Below are positions 52,137 through 61,404 of a stretch of 64,000 nt of DNA, piece after piece. A model generated the notes under the pieces. It did not search any database, was not told the origin of the DNA, and worked only from the letters and a program-made list of their open reading frames with translations. The stretch is from contig JAAEZT010000015.1 in the NCBI GenBank assembly GCA_018222765.1, forward strand, positions 27,357-91,356, in the 5' to 3' direction. This DNA is from a bacterium. Lineage in GTDB: Bacteria > Verrucomicrobiota > Verrucomicrobiia > Verrucomicrobiales > Akkermansiaceae. The translations under genes and the position numbers were made by a program. Within the stretch, counting starts at the first letter, position 1; every line of letters starts with the position of its first letter.

Positions 52137-53138
52137 ATGAAAGTTCTCGAACTGACTGCGCCCTCCGAGTTTGCCATCTCCGAAAAGCCCAAGCCCTCGC
52201 CGCTAGCTGGCGAGGTCCTCATCAAGGTGGCGTGCTGCGGAATTTGCGGCAGCGATGTCCATGGGATGGATAATAGCAGCGGTCGCCGTATTCCTCCCAT
52301 GATCATGGGGCACGAGGCGAGTGGCGTGATCGAGGAACTGGGCCAAGGTGTCGAAGGCTGGAATGTCGATGATCGTGTGTCGTTTGATTCCATGGTCTAC
52401 TGTGGCCAGTGCGGACACTGTGAAAAAGGGGAAACGAACCTTTGCGAGGAACGTCAGGTCATGGGAGTGTCCTGTGACGAATTCAAGCGCGACGGAGCCT
52501 TTGCTGAATGGGTCATCGTTCCGGCGCATATCCTCGAAAGTATTCCCGAGGGGCTGAGTTTCGAAGAGGCGGCCTTCACCGAGCCTCTTGCTGTGGCCTT
52601 GCATGCGGTAAATATCGTGAAAGCCCAACCCGGAGAACGCGCGCTTGTCGTGGGAACAGGATTGATTGGTTTGCTCGTTGTGCAGGCTCTCAAGCGAGTC
52701 GGTTGTTCTGAGATCGTTGCCGTTGATATGGATCAAAAACGTCTCGATCTGGCGATGGAGCTGGGCGCGACCGCCTCCTTTCTGGGAACGGAAGATTGCG
52801 GAGCAGAATTTGATATCGCAATGGAAGTCGTCGGCGCTGCTCCTACCCTGGAGAAAGCGGTCAAAGCCGTTCGTAAAGGAGGACGTGTTGGCCTCGTGGG
52901 GAATGTCGTCGCCGAAGTTCCTCTTGCTCTGCAATGGATCGTGACCCGCGAGATTTCTCTCCTCGGATCGTGTGCCGCAGCGGGGGAGTGCACCGACGCC
53001 TTGAATGCCATCGCCAGCGGAGAGATTCAAGTCAAGCCGCTCATCTCAGCGATTGCTCCGCTGGAAGAGGGTGCGGATTATTTTCAGCGTTCCCGCGATG
53101 GAAAAGAGGGTTTGCTGAAGATTCTTCTGAAGCCGTGA
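52137..53138 (+). CDS. Zinc-dependent medium-chain alcohol/polyol dehydrogenase
   Basis: A 333-residue MDR enzyme resembling galactitol-1-phosphate or sorbitol dehydrogenases. Catalytic zinc ligands lie in CCGICGSDVHGMD, GHEASGVIEELG and FTEPLAVALHAV. The structural zinc site CGQCGHCEKGETNLCEE is intact, and the NAD fold starts ALVVGTGLIGLLVVQALKRVG. Substrate is not evident; galactose genes lie about 4 kb away, but the strand differs, so a link is only conjecture. ATG at 52137 follows the tsaC gene by 56 bases. Confidence 0.88.
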   Translation: MKVLELTAPSEFAISEKPKPSPLAGEVLIKVACCGICGSDVHGMDNSSGRRIPPMIMGHEASGVIEELGQGVEGWNVDDRVSFDSMVYCGQCGHCEKGETNLCEERQVMGVSCDEFKRDGAFAEWVIVPAHILESIPEGLSFEEAAFTEPLAVALHAVNIVKAQPGERALVVGTGLIGLLVVQALKRVGCSEIVAVDMDQKRLDLAMELGATASFLGTEDCGAEFDIAMEVVGAAPTLEKAVKAVRKGGRVGLVGNVVAEVPLALQWIVTREISLLGSCAAAGECTDALNAIASGEIQVKPLISAIAPLEEGADYFQRSRDGKEGLLKILLKP

Positions 53139-53593
53139 GAATGTGGCGTGACTCCATGAGTTGGAGTTATTTTCGGAGCGGAGGAATTGCTCTTTATGTT
53201 GATGTCGTTGATCCGATCCATTCGAAACAACGTGCCTCACGGTTTTTACGGATCTTGCCGGCGGGGAAGATACGTCCGTTCCGTGGGTGATGAGACCGGC
53301 TTTGGCGAGAGCCTCGGGACCGGGGATCATTGGCGCGTATTGGCGACTGTTGCTGACGTTTATGCTGCACCGTTTTCACTCATTTTGGAGTTTGGGATGG
53401 TGATGGATTCGGTCCGGGACTGAATGGTCTTGGAGGTTTTTCGCCTCTGGGTCTCGGTCAGACTGGATTGCGGCTGAGACAGCGACGGGAATAAAATTGA
53501 GCGCGATAGAACCAATTTGATTTTTAAAGCAATTCCGCCTGAGGTCGAATCGCTTTAGTTTGCCTAAAAAAGACCGAAAAAGGGCTCAAATCC
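53139..53593. other. Long intergenic stretch before tRNA-Arg
   Basis: About 450 bases without a recognisable gene. Open frames of up to 94 codons exist on both strands but their translations show no family motifs or signal peptides. The final 100 bases are AT-rich and lead into the tRNA promoter. Confidence 0.35.
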
Positions 53594-53621
53594 TTGACAG
53601 CGGGGCGTTGATCCCTATTTT
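53594..53621 (+). promoter_or_regulatory. Promoter of tRNA-Arg
   Basis: TTGACA at 53594-53599 is a perfect -35, and TATTTT at 53616-53621 is a fair -10, with a 16-base spacer; the GC-rich sequence after it (GCCGCTCCGCG) resembles a stringent discriminator. The tRNA begins 17 bases later. Confidence 0.75.
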
Positions 53622-53638
53622 GCCGCTCCGCGAATAAA

Positions 53639-53715
<77 letters not shown>

Positions 53716-53870
53716 TTCGCCTTTTTTTCTCCGCAGTGGATTTGAAAAAGGGATGGTGCTTTATGAGCGGCGAAACGAGCAGGTCAGCGCCCCGCATTGT
53801 TCGTTTTTTCCAGTGGGGCAGCAGTCGGCTGGACGATAAACCAAACTAACCAAACCCTAACCATACAGTT

Positions 53871-55586
53871 ATGAGTGAAACCGCAGTAGCGGAGTCCTCG
53901 AATGCAGAGCTTATCGCTCTCATCGACGAGCACTTCCGTGAATTTAAAGAAGGATCGATTGTCAACGGCACGATTCTTGACATCCGCCCCCAAGTCGTCG
54001 TCGTCGACATTGGATATAAATCAGAAGGGGCCATCCCGGTCTCCGAATTCGAAGATGAAGAGATCGAAGTTGGTGACGAAGTAGAAGTTCTCCTTGAGCG
54101 TCTAGAAGATGATGAAGGACTTATTGTCCTCTCCAAAGAGAAGGCTGCTCACAAGCAGAACTGGGAAAAGATCATGAAGGTTTACGAGGACGGCGGACTC
54201 GTAAAAGGAAAAGTCAAAGGCGCTGTCAAAGGTGGCCTGATCGTGAACGTCGGAGTCGAGGCATTCCTCCCCGGTTCACAGGTGGACATCATTCCTCCCC
54301 GCGACTTGCAAGAATACGTGGGCAACATCTACGAATTCAAGATCGTTAAAGTTAACGACGACCGCAAGAATCTCGTTATCTCCCGCCGGGAAGTGATCGA
54401 GGCCGAGCGTGCCGAGCTTCGCCAGAAGTTCCTCCAGACTGTCACCGTTGGTGACAAGGTTGAGGGACAGGTCAAAAATATCACCGACTTTGGTGCATTC
54501 GTTGACCTCCAGGGCATGGACGGACTCCTTCACATCACCGATATGAGTTGGGGCCGTATATCCCATCCTTCCGAGATGCTTCGCATCGGCCAGACTCTCG
54601 AGGTTCAGATTCTCGAAGTTGATCGCGAGAAAGAGCGCGTCTCACTTGGCCTCAAGCAGATGACCGACAACCCATGGCAGGACATCGAAGCCCGCTTTCC
54701 AATGGGAGCCGAGGTTTCTGGAAAAGTCACCAAGCTTCTTCCATACGGTGCTTTCATCGAAATCGAAAAGGGTGTCGAAGGTCTCGTTCACGTTTCGGAG
54801 CTTTCCTGGGTCAAGCGTATTACGCGCCCCAGCGATGTGCTTGAACTCGATCAGGAGATCACCGCAGTTGTGCTGGGAATCAGTACCGAGGAGCAGAAAA
54901 TCTCCCTCGGCGTTCGCCAGCTCGAAGAGAATCCATGGTCCGAGATCGAAGCCCGTTACCCAATCGGCAAGGAGATCAAGGGCGAGGTCCGCAATCTCAC
55001 TGCCTACGGTGCATTCGTAGGCCTCGAGGAAGGTATCGACGGAATGATTCACGTGTCCGACCTTTCTTGGACCCGCAAGATCAACCATCCTTCCGAAATG
55101 CTCAAGAAAGGCGAGGAAGTCGAAGCTGTTGTGCTTTCCATCGATAAGGAAAATCAGCGTGTTTCCCTCGGCATCAAGCAGCTTGATAACGATCCATGGT
55201 CCGATATCGACTCCAAGTTCAAGGTCGGCGACAAGGTTACCGGAACGGTTGCCAAGATTGCTTCCTTCGGAGCCTTCGTCAGTCTCGACGGCGACATCGA
55301 CGGACTCATCCACATCTCCCAGCTCAGCGAGGAGCACGTGGAGCGCGTCAAGGACATCCTCAAGGTGGCCGACGAAGTGGAAGCCCGCGTGATCAAGGTC
55401 GACAAGATCGAGCGCCGAATCGGTCTCTCCATCAAGGCTGTTGCCTACACCGAAGACCAGCTCCAGAAAGAGAGCCAGTCCTTCGAAACTCTCCGTCCAT
55501 CCAGCGACCTCGTTGGTCTGGAGCAAGCATTCAACCTTGCTACGACCGAAGACGAGTCCGAGGAGTGGAGTCCTTCCGAGGACTAA
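53871..55586 (+). CDS. rpsA: 30S ribosomal protein S1
   Basis: A 571-residue protein of six successive S1 (OB-fold) domains, each with the FGAF or YGAF-V-L/I pattern: GGLIVNVGVEAFLPGSQVD, NITDFGAFVDLQGMDGLLHI, KLLPYGAFIEIEKGVEGLVHV, NLTAYGAFVGLEEGIDGMIHV and KIASFGAFVSLDGDIDGLIHI. It binds mRNA leaders at the ribosome. The codon usage is strongly C-ending, typical of highly expressed genes. The leader of about 155 bases after the tRNA likely contains its promoter. A strong terminator follows. Confidence 0.97.
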   Translation: MSETAVAESSNAELIALIDEHFREFKEGSIVNGTILDIRPQVVVVDIGYKSEGAIPVSEFEDEEIEVGDEVEVLLERLEDDEGLIVLSKEKAAHKQNWEKIMKVYEDGGLVKGKVKGAVKGGLIVNVGVEAFLPGSQVDIIPPRDLQEYVGNIYEFKIVKVNDDRKNLVISRREVIEAERAELRQKFLQTVTVGDKVEGQVKNITDFGAFVDLQGMDGLLHITDMSWGRISHPSEMLRIGQTLEVQILEVDREKERVSLGLKQMTDNPWQDIEARFPMGAEVSGKVTKLLPYGAFIEIEKGVEGLVHVSELSWVKRITRPSDVLELDQEITAVVLGISTEEQKISLGVRQLEENPWSEIEARYPIGKEIKGEVRNLTAYGAFVGLEEGIDGMIHVSDLSWTRKINHPSEMLKKGEEVEAVVLSIDKENQRVSLGIKQLDNDPWSDIDSKFKVGDKVTGTVAKIASFGAFVSLDGDIDGLIHISQLSEEHVERVKDILKVADEVEARVIKVDKIERRIGLSIKAVAYTEDQLQKESQSFETLRPSSDLVGLEQAFNLATTEDESEEWSPSED

Positions 55587-55611
55587 TCCTCGCGGACTAG
55601 CAAAAATCTTC

Positions 55612-55644
55612 AAAGCCGCTTCGGGAAACCGGAGCGGCTTTTTT
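55612..55644 (+). terminator. Terminator after rpsA
   Basis: Stem AAGCCGCTTCGG / CCGGAGCGGCTT (one mismatch) with a GAAA-type loop and a T6 run, 25 bases downstream of the rpsA stop. Confidence 0.92.
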
Positions 55645-55676
55645 GTGGGGCATGAGTTTTAAAGCCAGCGGCGTTC

Positions 55677-55807
55677 TGTCCATTGGCCCAGGGTTAGCAT
55701 AGTGAAACGGAGGCTACCGTGGAACTCTCGTCCAGTTTAACTCTCAGCCTGCAGGGCTTGTGTCCATTGTTGCACGGCTTGGGTAGGGTGAGAGGGTAAC
55801 ACCGTGG
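55677..55807. repeat. Two imperfect direct repeats of about 46 bases
   Basis: Copies at 55677-55722 and 55761-55807 share TGTCCATTG at one end and CCGTGG at the other, with partial similarity between. A near-palindrome AGCCTGCAGGGCT lies between them. No gene covers the area; it looks like a degenerate intergenic repeat. Confidence 0.45.
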
Positions 55808-55819
55808 TGTTGGCTCCGC

Positions 55820-56467
55820 CTAGGATCCCTGATCGTGGATCCACTGATGAACATGCTTTGACCAAAGGCGATAACCTTTCACGCTTAAGTGAAGGCCGTC
55901 TTTAACAAAGAGATCATTCATTGGCTTGCCGTCTTTGCCGAGCATGGCGGGGGGGATGGGGAGGTAGTGAAGTTTGGGGTTAGCCTCGGTGATTTTCTTG
56001 ATGGCCTGATTGGCCTTGTTCATTTTTGGCCAGAGGTTCCATCGCTTGAGACTGGGCTTAATGGGGACAAAGACGATGTCGGTTTTTGGGAGTTCCTTGT
56101 GAACTTTGGTGACAAATTTTTGAAAGTCGGCAGTGACGATCTCGGCGGTCTTGCCGTTGTTGATGTCATTGTCGCCGGCGTAGAGAAAAACGACCTTGGG
56201 CTGGCAGGGGATGAGGATGCGGTCGGCGTAGAAGAGGGCGTCTTCCAGTTCAGAGCCCCCAAAACCGCGGTTGATGGTAGTATGCTCAGGGAAGAATTTT
56301 TTAAGATCCCACATGCGGGCGCTCGATGATCCGATAAAGAGATAGGCGCCTTTGGGTGGCGGGCTCTTTTTGTCAGTGGCTTCAAACTTCGCTATGTCCT
56401 TTTTCCACTTTGCGGGACCGGCTGAGAGAGGCGTGAGGAGAATGAGGAATAAGGGAAGAAATTTCAT
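55820..56467 (-). CDS. Exported SGNH/GDSL-family hydrolase
   Basis: A 215-residue protein with signal peptide (FLPLFLILLTPLSAG). SGNH blocks are visible: FIGSSSARMWDL (Ser nucleophile), NRGFGGSELEDAL (block II Gly), LYAGDNDINNG (block III Asn) and DGLHLSVKGYRLW (block V Asp-His). It should be a periplasmic or secreted esterase; relatives deacetylate sugars or hydrolyse platelet-activating-factor-like esters. It is the last minus-strand gene after galK, separated by 149 bases with a repeat, so co-transcription is doubtful. Confidence 0.87.
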   Translation of the reverse strand: MKFLPLFLILLTPLSAGPAKWKKDIAKFEATDKKSPPPKGAYLFIGSSSARMWDLKKFFPEHTTINRGFGGSELEDALFYADRILIPCQPKVVFLYAGDNDINNGKTAEIVTADFQKFVTKVHKELPKTDIVFVPIKPSLKRWNLWPKMNKANQAIKKITEANPKLHYLPIPPAMLGKDGKPMNDLFVKDGLHLSVKGYRLWSKHVHQWIHDQGS

Positions 56468-56527
56468 CCCTGCCGACTACGCGGAGTAGGCGGTGAATAT
56501 TTCGGTTTTAGGATGTCTGATTTCGAG

Positions 56528-56612
56528 CCCCAAGCGGGGCGATCTTGGATGGCCTAGGGCGGAGGTCGTGAATTTCTGTTGCCATGGGCTTCGATAGTTG
56601 GCCCCGTTGGGA
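56528..56612. repeat. Small palindromic repeat element (REPIN/MITE-like)
   Basis: The ends form imperfect terminal inverted repeats: CCCCAAGCGGGGC (56528-56540) and, on the other strand, TCCCAACGGGGC (56601-56612). The left arm alone can also fold with an AAGC loop. The 85-base element sits between galK and the hydrolase. Comparable short repeats are common between genes in this phylum; other copies cannot be checked in this window. Confidence 0.5.
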
Positions 56613-56616
56613 CCTT

Positions 56617-57792
56617 TTACGAGAGAAGGTGAGCCCCCAGAGCCGGACGGGTGGCGAAGATGAGCGGCGTGATGCCGGTTTTTTCGAGGTAGCGCTGGTG
56701 CAGAGTCTCGGCGATTTTCGAGGCGTCCTGAGTGCGGCATAGGGTAACGGTGGAGCCCCCGAAGCCTCCGCCGGTCATGCGGGCCCCGAGGACGCCACCT
56801 TCGAAGCCGATTTCGTTGGCAATTTCTACCATGAGGTCGAGTTCGTCACAGGAGACTTCGAAGTCATGAGTAAGGGAATGGTGGGAGCCGGCCATGAGAG
56901 GCCCGATTTTACAAAAGTCATTGCTCTTAAAGCTTTCCACAGCTTCGATGGTGCGCGCGATTTCACTCACGACGTGTCGGGCACGGCGGAACATGACGTT
57001 GTCCATTTCCTTTTCGTGAATAAGGACATCGTCCATGGCGACATCACGCCAGCTCCTCTTTCCGATTATGGAGAGAGCATCTTCGGTGGCTTTGCGGCGG
57101 GCGGCGTAGCCCCCATCGGAGAGGTCATGGGAGACATTGGTGTTGGCGACGACAATTGAGAGGCTGGGATCAGAGAAGGGAACGAGCTCAGAATTTCCCG
57201 AGCGGCAATCGATAAGGATGAGGTGGTTTTCCTTTCCGTAGGCCGAGGCAAATTGGTCCATGATGCCGCAGGGGACTTTGGCAAAGTCGTGCTCGGCTTT
57301 TTGGGCAAGGAGGGCTTTGTCACGGGTTGCGAGGACAGTATCGACGAGACCTTCGAGGAGAGTGGCAAAAGAACATTCCAAGGCGGCGGAGGACGAGAGT
57401 CCGGCGCCGGGAGGAACTGACGAGACGATGAAGGCGTCGAATCCCGGAATGCGGTAGTTGAGGTCCTGAAATCCTTTGATGACGCCGCGGAGGTAGTTGG
57501 ACCATTTTACGTCGGAGATCGTCTGCTCTGTGGAGAGGTCAATCTCGACGGTTTCTCGTCCCTCGGTTGCGATGCGGGCGATGTGGCTGTCGTTTGGGCG
57601 GGCCGCAAAGACGACGTAGCGCTCGATGGCCAGAGGTAGGACGAAGCCGTCGCAGTAATCAATATGCTCGCCGATGAGGTTGACCCGTCCGGGAGCCGCA
57701 GCAACGAGGCTGGCCTCGACCTTCAGCTTGTCCTGAAGACTTTTCCGGGCATCGGCAGCGAGATCGTGGAGAGCTTGATTTGGATTCAGCAT
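56617..57792 (-). CDS. galK: Galactokinase
   Basis: GHMP-family kinase phosphorylating galactose (Leloir pathway). The galactokinase signature GRVNLIGEHIDYCDGFVLP is near residue 34, the ATP loop PPGAGLSSSAALECS is in the middle, and motif 3 ARMTGGGFGGSTV is near the C-terminus. 391 residues fits the family. ATG at 57792 starts the conserved frame, which is open to 57852. The SSS transporter 120 bases upstream on the same strand probably supplies galactose. Confidence 0.94.
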   Translation of the reverse strand: MLNPNQALHDLAADARKSLQDKLKVEASLVAAAPGRVNLIGEHIDYCDGFVLPLAIERYVVFAARPNDSHIARIATEGRETVEIDLSTEQTISDVKWSNYLRGVIKGFQDLNYRIPGFDAFIVSSVPPGAGLSSSAALECSFATLLEGLVDTVLATRDKALLAQKAEHDFAKVPCGIMDQFASAYGKENHLILIDCRSGNSELVPFSDPSLSIVVANTNVSHDLSDGGYAARRKATEDALSIIGKRSWRDVAMDDVLIHEKEMDNVMFRRARHVVSEIARTIEAVESFKSNDFCKIGPLMAGSHHSLTHDFEVSCDELDLMVEIANEIGFEGGVLGARMTGGGFGGSTVTLCRTQDASKIAETLHQRYLEKTGITPLIFATRPALGAHLLS

Positions 57793-57912
57793 GACTGGAG
57801 CAACGCTTTCATATTCAAGGTGACTAGGGAATGGTAAAGAGGAAGGTTGCAAAAAGCCCCGCGCGCGAAAGAACGTGGCGGGGCCGGATGGGATTGAGTA
57901 AAGTAGTCAGCG

Positions 57913-59517
57913 TTATTTGGCGAACGCGGCATAGAAGGCAAATACTAAAATCACTGAGGCGGCACTCGCCCACCTGACACCTTTCCATGGCGTCATATCG
58001 ATGGTGTTCCGCGTTTCAATTTTCCATGGCTCGGAGCGTGGAGAGATTTTGGCCATGACAAGTAAGTAGGTAACGAGTAGAGCGAAAACGATTCCCATGT
58101 AGTGGAAGTTGTGGATGCCAAGATCCTTAATTCCTTGTTTGATTGGAGCAACAAATGCTCCCAGAGAAATGAGAATAATGCCAGCGATCATGGCGGTTGA
58201 AGCGGCTTTGGCTGGAACGTTTCGATTAAGTAGTCCAACGAGGACGACAGAGAAGATGGGAATGAAATAGATTGCATTCATATCTTGCAAGTAGGTAAAG
58301 ATGGTCTCTTGAGAAGCAAGAATTGGCGCGCCAATCATAGCTGCGATGGCGATAACGACCACGAAGCGCTTAGCGGCTTTCACAGTTTGTTCTTCGGTTC
58401 CTTCGGGATTAATTTTGTGCTTGTAAAGCCCGATACTGAAGAGAGCCGAAGTGGAATTGAGAGCGGCATTGAATGAGCTAAGAATTGCTCCAACCATGAC
58501 CGCTGAAAAGAATCCGGTAAGGTATGGCGGTAAGAGACGTGAAACCAAGGTGCCGTAGGCGTCATCGGGCTTGATTCCCTCGGCAGAATAGAGGTGATAA
58601 GCAACCAGCCCAGGAAGGACGAGATATAGCGGTCCGAGCAGTTTGAGCCCACCGGTGAGAAGGACACCTTTTTGTCCCTCAGCAAGGCTGCTTGCTCCAA
58701 AAGTTCGCTGAATGATTTGTTGATTGGTGCACCAGTAGAAGAGATTTAAAAGTGCGACTCCCGTGAAGAGAGTCGAAAATGGAACGGAGACATCAACTCC
58801 CTCGGCTCCGGTTGAATCCATGTGCTCGGGATGGTTTTCATTAAGAGCTGTCCACCCAGCTCCGATTCCTTCACCTCCACCCATTGCATTGAGGGCAAAC
58901 CAAGCGATCATGATTCCTCCGATGAGTAGCCCGATTCCATTAATCGTATCGAGGACAGCAAGTGAGCGGAGTCCTCCGAATCGCGAGTAAAGTAAACCAA
59001 GAATTCCGATGAGTATACAGGTTAGTTGAAGGAGGGTCGTGCTGTTCTCGATTTGAGTCAGGGTCGCCAGGTCCATCATGTTGATGAGGCCTTTGGCACC
59101 TGTGTAGAGAATAAGTGGAATTAGGATAAGAGCATAAGCAAATAGGAAGATTGTATTAGCAATGGATTGGGTCCGCTTATCGTAGCGCAATTCCAAAAAT
59201 TGGGGGACAGTGGTGATTCCGGTTTGTAGGAACTTAGGTAGGAAATAAATAGCCATCAGGACCAAGGCCACAACGGCGTTTACTTCCCAGGCCATTACGC
59301 TGAGACCGTGTTTGAAAGCGGCTCCATTAAGGCCGACCATTTGTTCGGTCGAGAGGTTCGTAAGCAGGAGAGATCCTGCAATGATTGGATAAGTGAGGCT
59401 TCGACCTCCAAGGAAAAATCCATCGGAAGTAGATTTCTCGTCCTTGCGGGTAATTCGCCATGTGAGGAAACCGGCAAAAGCGGTGAAGAAGATGAAAGAG
59501 ATTACGGTGAGGAACAT
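57913..59517 (-). CDS. SSS-family sodium/sugar symporter (vSGLT-like)
   Basis: A 534-residue membrane protein with about 14 hydrophobic segments. It matches the vSGLT pattern: DGFFLGGRSLTYPIIAGSLL, LTNLSTEQMVGLNGAAF, TNQQIIQRTFGASSLAEGQKG and LSSFNAALNSTSALFS, which holds the Na-site serines. ATG at 59517 starts the first helix; the frame upstream is not membrane-like. Galactose is the probable substrate because galK is directly downstream; this is inferred from context. A terminator lies before it at 59647-59681. Confidence 0.87.
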   Translation of the reverse strand: MFLTVISFIFFTAFAGFLTWRITRKDEKSTSDGFFLGGRSLTYPIIAGSLLLTNLSTEQMVGLNGAAFKHGLSVMAWEVNAVVALVLMAIYFLPKFLQTGITTVPQFLELRYDKRTQSIANTIFLFAYALILIPLILYTGAKGLINMMDLATLTQIENSTTLLQLTCILIGILGLLYSRFGGLRSLAVLDTINGIGLLIGGIMIAWFALNAMGGGEGIGAGWTALNENHPEHMDSTGAEGVDVSVPFSTLFTGVALLNLFYWCTNQQIIQRTFGASSLAEGQKGVLLTGGLKLLGPLYLVLPGLVAYHLYSAEGIKPDDAYGTLVSRLLPPYLTGFFSAVMVGAILSSFNAALNSTSALFSIGLYKHKINPEGTEEQTVKAAKRFVVVIAIAAMIGAPILASQETIFTYLQDMNAIYFIPIFSVVLVGLLNRNVPAKAASTAMIAGIILISLGAFVAPIKQGIKDLGIHNFHYMGIVFALLVTYLLVMAKISPRSEPWKIETRNTIDMTPWKGVRWASAASVILVFAFYAAFAK

Positions 59518-59646
59518 ACCTGAATTTGAGTTGCTTGTGGTCTCTGCCAATCGCAGATGGGAGACATTAGGGAGGCAGTTAGGAGCTGAGAAGGACTTTT
59601 TTTGGAGGAACTGGGCCAAAAGATAGTTCGGGAGTCTACGGAAATA

Positions 59647-59681
59647 AAAAAACCGCGCAGGCCTGACCTAGCGCGGTTTTT
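59647..59681. terminator. Bidirectional terminator between the SSS transporter and DUF3127 gene
   Basis: Stem AAAAACCGCGC / GCGCGGTTTTT with a nested AGG/CCT pair in the loop. A- and T-rich on both ends. It ends the minus-strand thyA-folA-DUF3127 unit. Confidence 0.85.
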
Positions 59682-59697
59682 GAAATAGTGAGGACTC

Positions 59698-60081
59698 CTA
59701 AAACGGAATGTCGTCGTCGGTGGGTTCTGCTTCGTTGTCGAAGGAGTTGTCAAAGGCTCCCGGGGGAGGATCCTCCTGGCTGCCGCTATTTCCACCACCA
59801 CTACTACCACCGCCGCCTTCGATTTTCCAGGCGTTCAGGTTGACGTAGTAGCGCCCCTTGTATTCGTTTCCGCGGACGTCGAAGGTGACCTTGAGTTCGT
59901 CGCCAATGCTGACCTGGTCAAGCTGGCTGATTTTGTCACGGACTACCTCAAACTTGACCATCTGAGGATATTTGCCGTCGGGGATTTCGATGACGAATTC
60001 ACGCTTGGTGAATCCGCTGGCGAAGGTTTGCAGGTCTTCGAGAACTTTAAGCGTTCCGGTGAGTTCGAATGAATTAGCCAT
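59698..60081 (-). CDS. DUF3127 protein with SSB-like acidic tail
   Basis: A 127-residue protein. Residues 1-85 form a DUF3127 OB-fold-like domain (SFELTGTLKVLEDLQTFASG, then FTKREFVIEIPDGKYPQMVK and KGRYYVNLNAWKIEG). A Gly/Ser linker follows and the protein ends in DDDIPF, the same tail that single-strand-binding protein uses to recruit partners. It starts 15 bases after folA and looks co-transcribed. A DNA-binding role is suggested but the family has no proven function. Confidence 0.8.
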   Translation of the reverse strand: MANSFELTGTLKVLEDLQTFASGFTKREFVIEIPDGKYPQMVKFEVVRDKISQLDQVSIGDELKVTFDVRGNEYKGRYYVNLNAWKIEGGGGSSGGGNSGSQEDPPPGAFDNSFDNEAEPTDDDIPF

Positions 60082-60096
60082 GGTGGTTTTCGTTGA

Positions 60097-60558
60097 TTAT
60101 TTATGGTGACGTCGAATGGTGAAGTTTTCCTGCTCCCAGATCAGCTCTGATTTTGGGAAGTGGTCTTCGTATTCGGGAAAGTAAGTATCGCCGGGATATT
60201 CCTTGTTGATGTGGGTGACGTAAATGTCGTCGAGGATGGGTATGAAGAACTTATAGATTTCGGCTCCTCCGATGATAAAGACTTGTTGGTCGATTAATTG
60301 GAACTCCCGGAGCTCCTTCGGGTGGTGGATCGTTTCTGCGCCGTCGGCGTGGTAAGCGGGATTGTGAGTCAGGATAATGTTCTGACGCTTATGAAGAGGG
60401 CGCCCGATGGATTCAAAAGTCTTGCGACCCATGACGATGGGATGCCCCAAGGTTTGTTTTTTGAAGAATTTCAAGTCGTCAGGGAGATGCCAGGGGAGGT
60501 CTCCGTTGGCTCCGATCACGCGATCGGGAGTCATGGCAACAATGGCAGATAATTTCAT
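60097..60558 (-). CDS. folA: Dihydrofolate reductase
   Basis: Reduces dihydrofolate made by thymidylate synthase. The 153-residue protein has [42 protein letters not shown] and [14 protein letters not shown], all DHFR hallmarks. Its ATG overlaps the thyA stop by four bases (ATGA), a tight functional coupling of the two enzymes of the dTMP cycle. Confidence 0.96.
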   Translation of the reverse strand: MKLSAIVAMTPDRVIGANGDLPWHLPDDLKFFKKQTLGHPIVMGRKTFESIGRPLHKRQNIILTHNPAYHADGAETIHHPKELREFQLIDQQVFIIGGAEIYKFFIPILDDIYVTHINKEYPGDTYFPEYEDHFPKSELIWEQENFTIRRHHK

Positions 60559-61364
60559 ACAGCGACGGCAGCTTTGATGTGAGGATGGGCCTCGTAATCC
60601 ACCAGTTCGAAGTCATCGAACGTAAAGTCGTCAATCCCGGTGATTTCTGGATTGATCTTCATGGTGGGGAGAGAATTTGGGGATCGGACAAGTTGCTCGC
60701 GGGCCTGATCGAGGTGGTTCGAATACAGGTGGAGGTCGCCGAAGGTGTGGACGAAATCTCGCGCCTCATAACCACAGACTTGCGCGATCATGAGAGTGAG
60801 AAGGGCGTAAGAGGCTATGTTAAATGGAACCCCGAGGAAGAGGTCGGCGCTGCGTTGGTAAAGCTGGCAGCTCAGGCCGGGTCGTTCGGAATCGGGATCG
60901 TGAACGTAAAATTGAAAAAGGAGGTGGCAGGGCGGCAGGGCCATTTCATCAACCTTACCGACGTTCCAGGCTGAGACGAGGTGGCGGCGGGAAGTGGGGT
61001 TGTTTTTCAGGCCGTCGATGAGCTGCGCGATTTGGTCGACGGTTTCGCCGTTGTCCTTGGCCCAAGAGCGCCATTGTTGGCCGTAGACCGGGCCGAGGTC
61101 GCCGTTATCGTCGGCCCATTCGTCCCAAATGCGGACTTTATTCTCTTTGAGGTAGCCGATGTTGGTCTCGCCTTTGAGAAACCAGAGGAGCTCGTGAATG
61201 ATCGAGCGGAGATGCAACTTCTTGGTGGTCAGGCAGGGGAAGCCTTTGCGGAGGTCGTAGCGCGCCTGGCGACCAAAAACACTGAGGGTGCCGGTGCCGG
61301 TGCGGTCTCCACGCTCTTCGCCGTTCTCAAGAACGTCGGTGAGAAGGTCGAGATAAGTTTGCAT
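60555..61364 (-). CDS. thyA: Thymidylate synthase
   Basis: Methylates dUMP to dTMP using methylene-THF. Seen: [18 protein letters not shown], the catalytic-cysteine motif [13 protein letters not shown] and the dUMP-binding [19 protein letters not shown]. At 269 residues it is near the E. coli length of 264. ATG at 61364 begins [12 protein letters not shown]; the frame is open to 61382. Coupled to folA downstream. Confidence 0.97.
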   Translation of the reverse strand: MQTYLDLLTDVLENGEERGDRTGTGTLSVFGRQARYDLRKGFPCLTTKKLHLRSIIHELLWFLKGETNIGYLKENKVRIWDEWADDNGDLGPVYGQQWRSWAKDNGETVDQIAQLIDGLKNNPTSRRHLVSAWNVGKVDEMALPPCHLLFQFYVHDPDSERPGLSCQLYQRSADLFLGVPFNIASYALLTLMIAQVCGYEARDFVHTFGDLHLYSNHLDQAREQLVRSPNSLPTMKINPEITGIDDFTFDDFELVDYEAHPHIKAAVAV

Positions 61365-61404
61365 GACAGGAATGAAGCGCAAACGCGACTCGCTGGCTAG
61401 CGGA

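Noticed and set aside
53187..53423. Possible small gene in the spacer before tRNA-Arg
   Set aside because: Overlapping frames on both strands are equally long and none shows a motif, signal peptide or clear ribosome-binding site.
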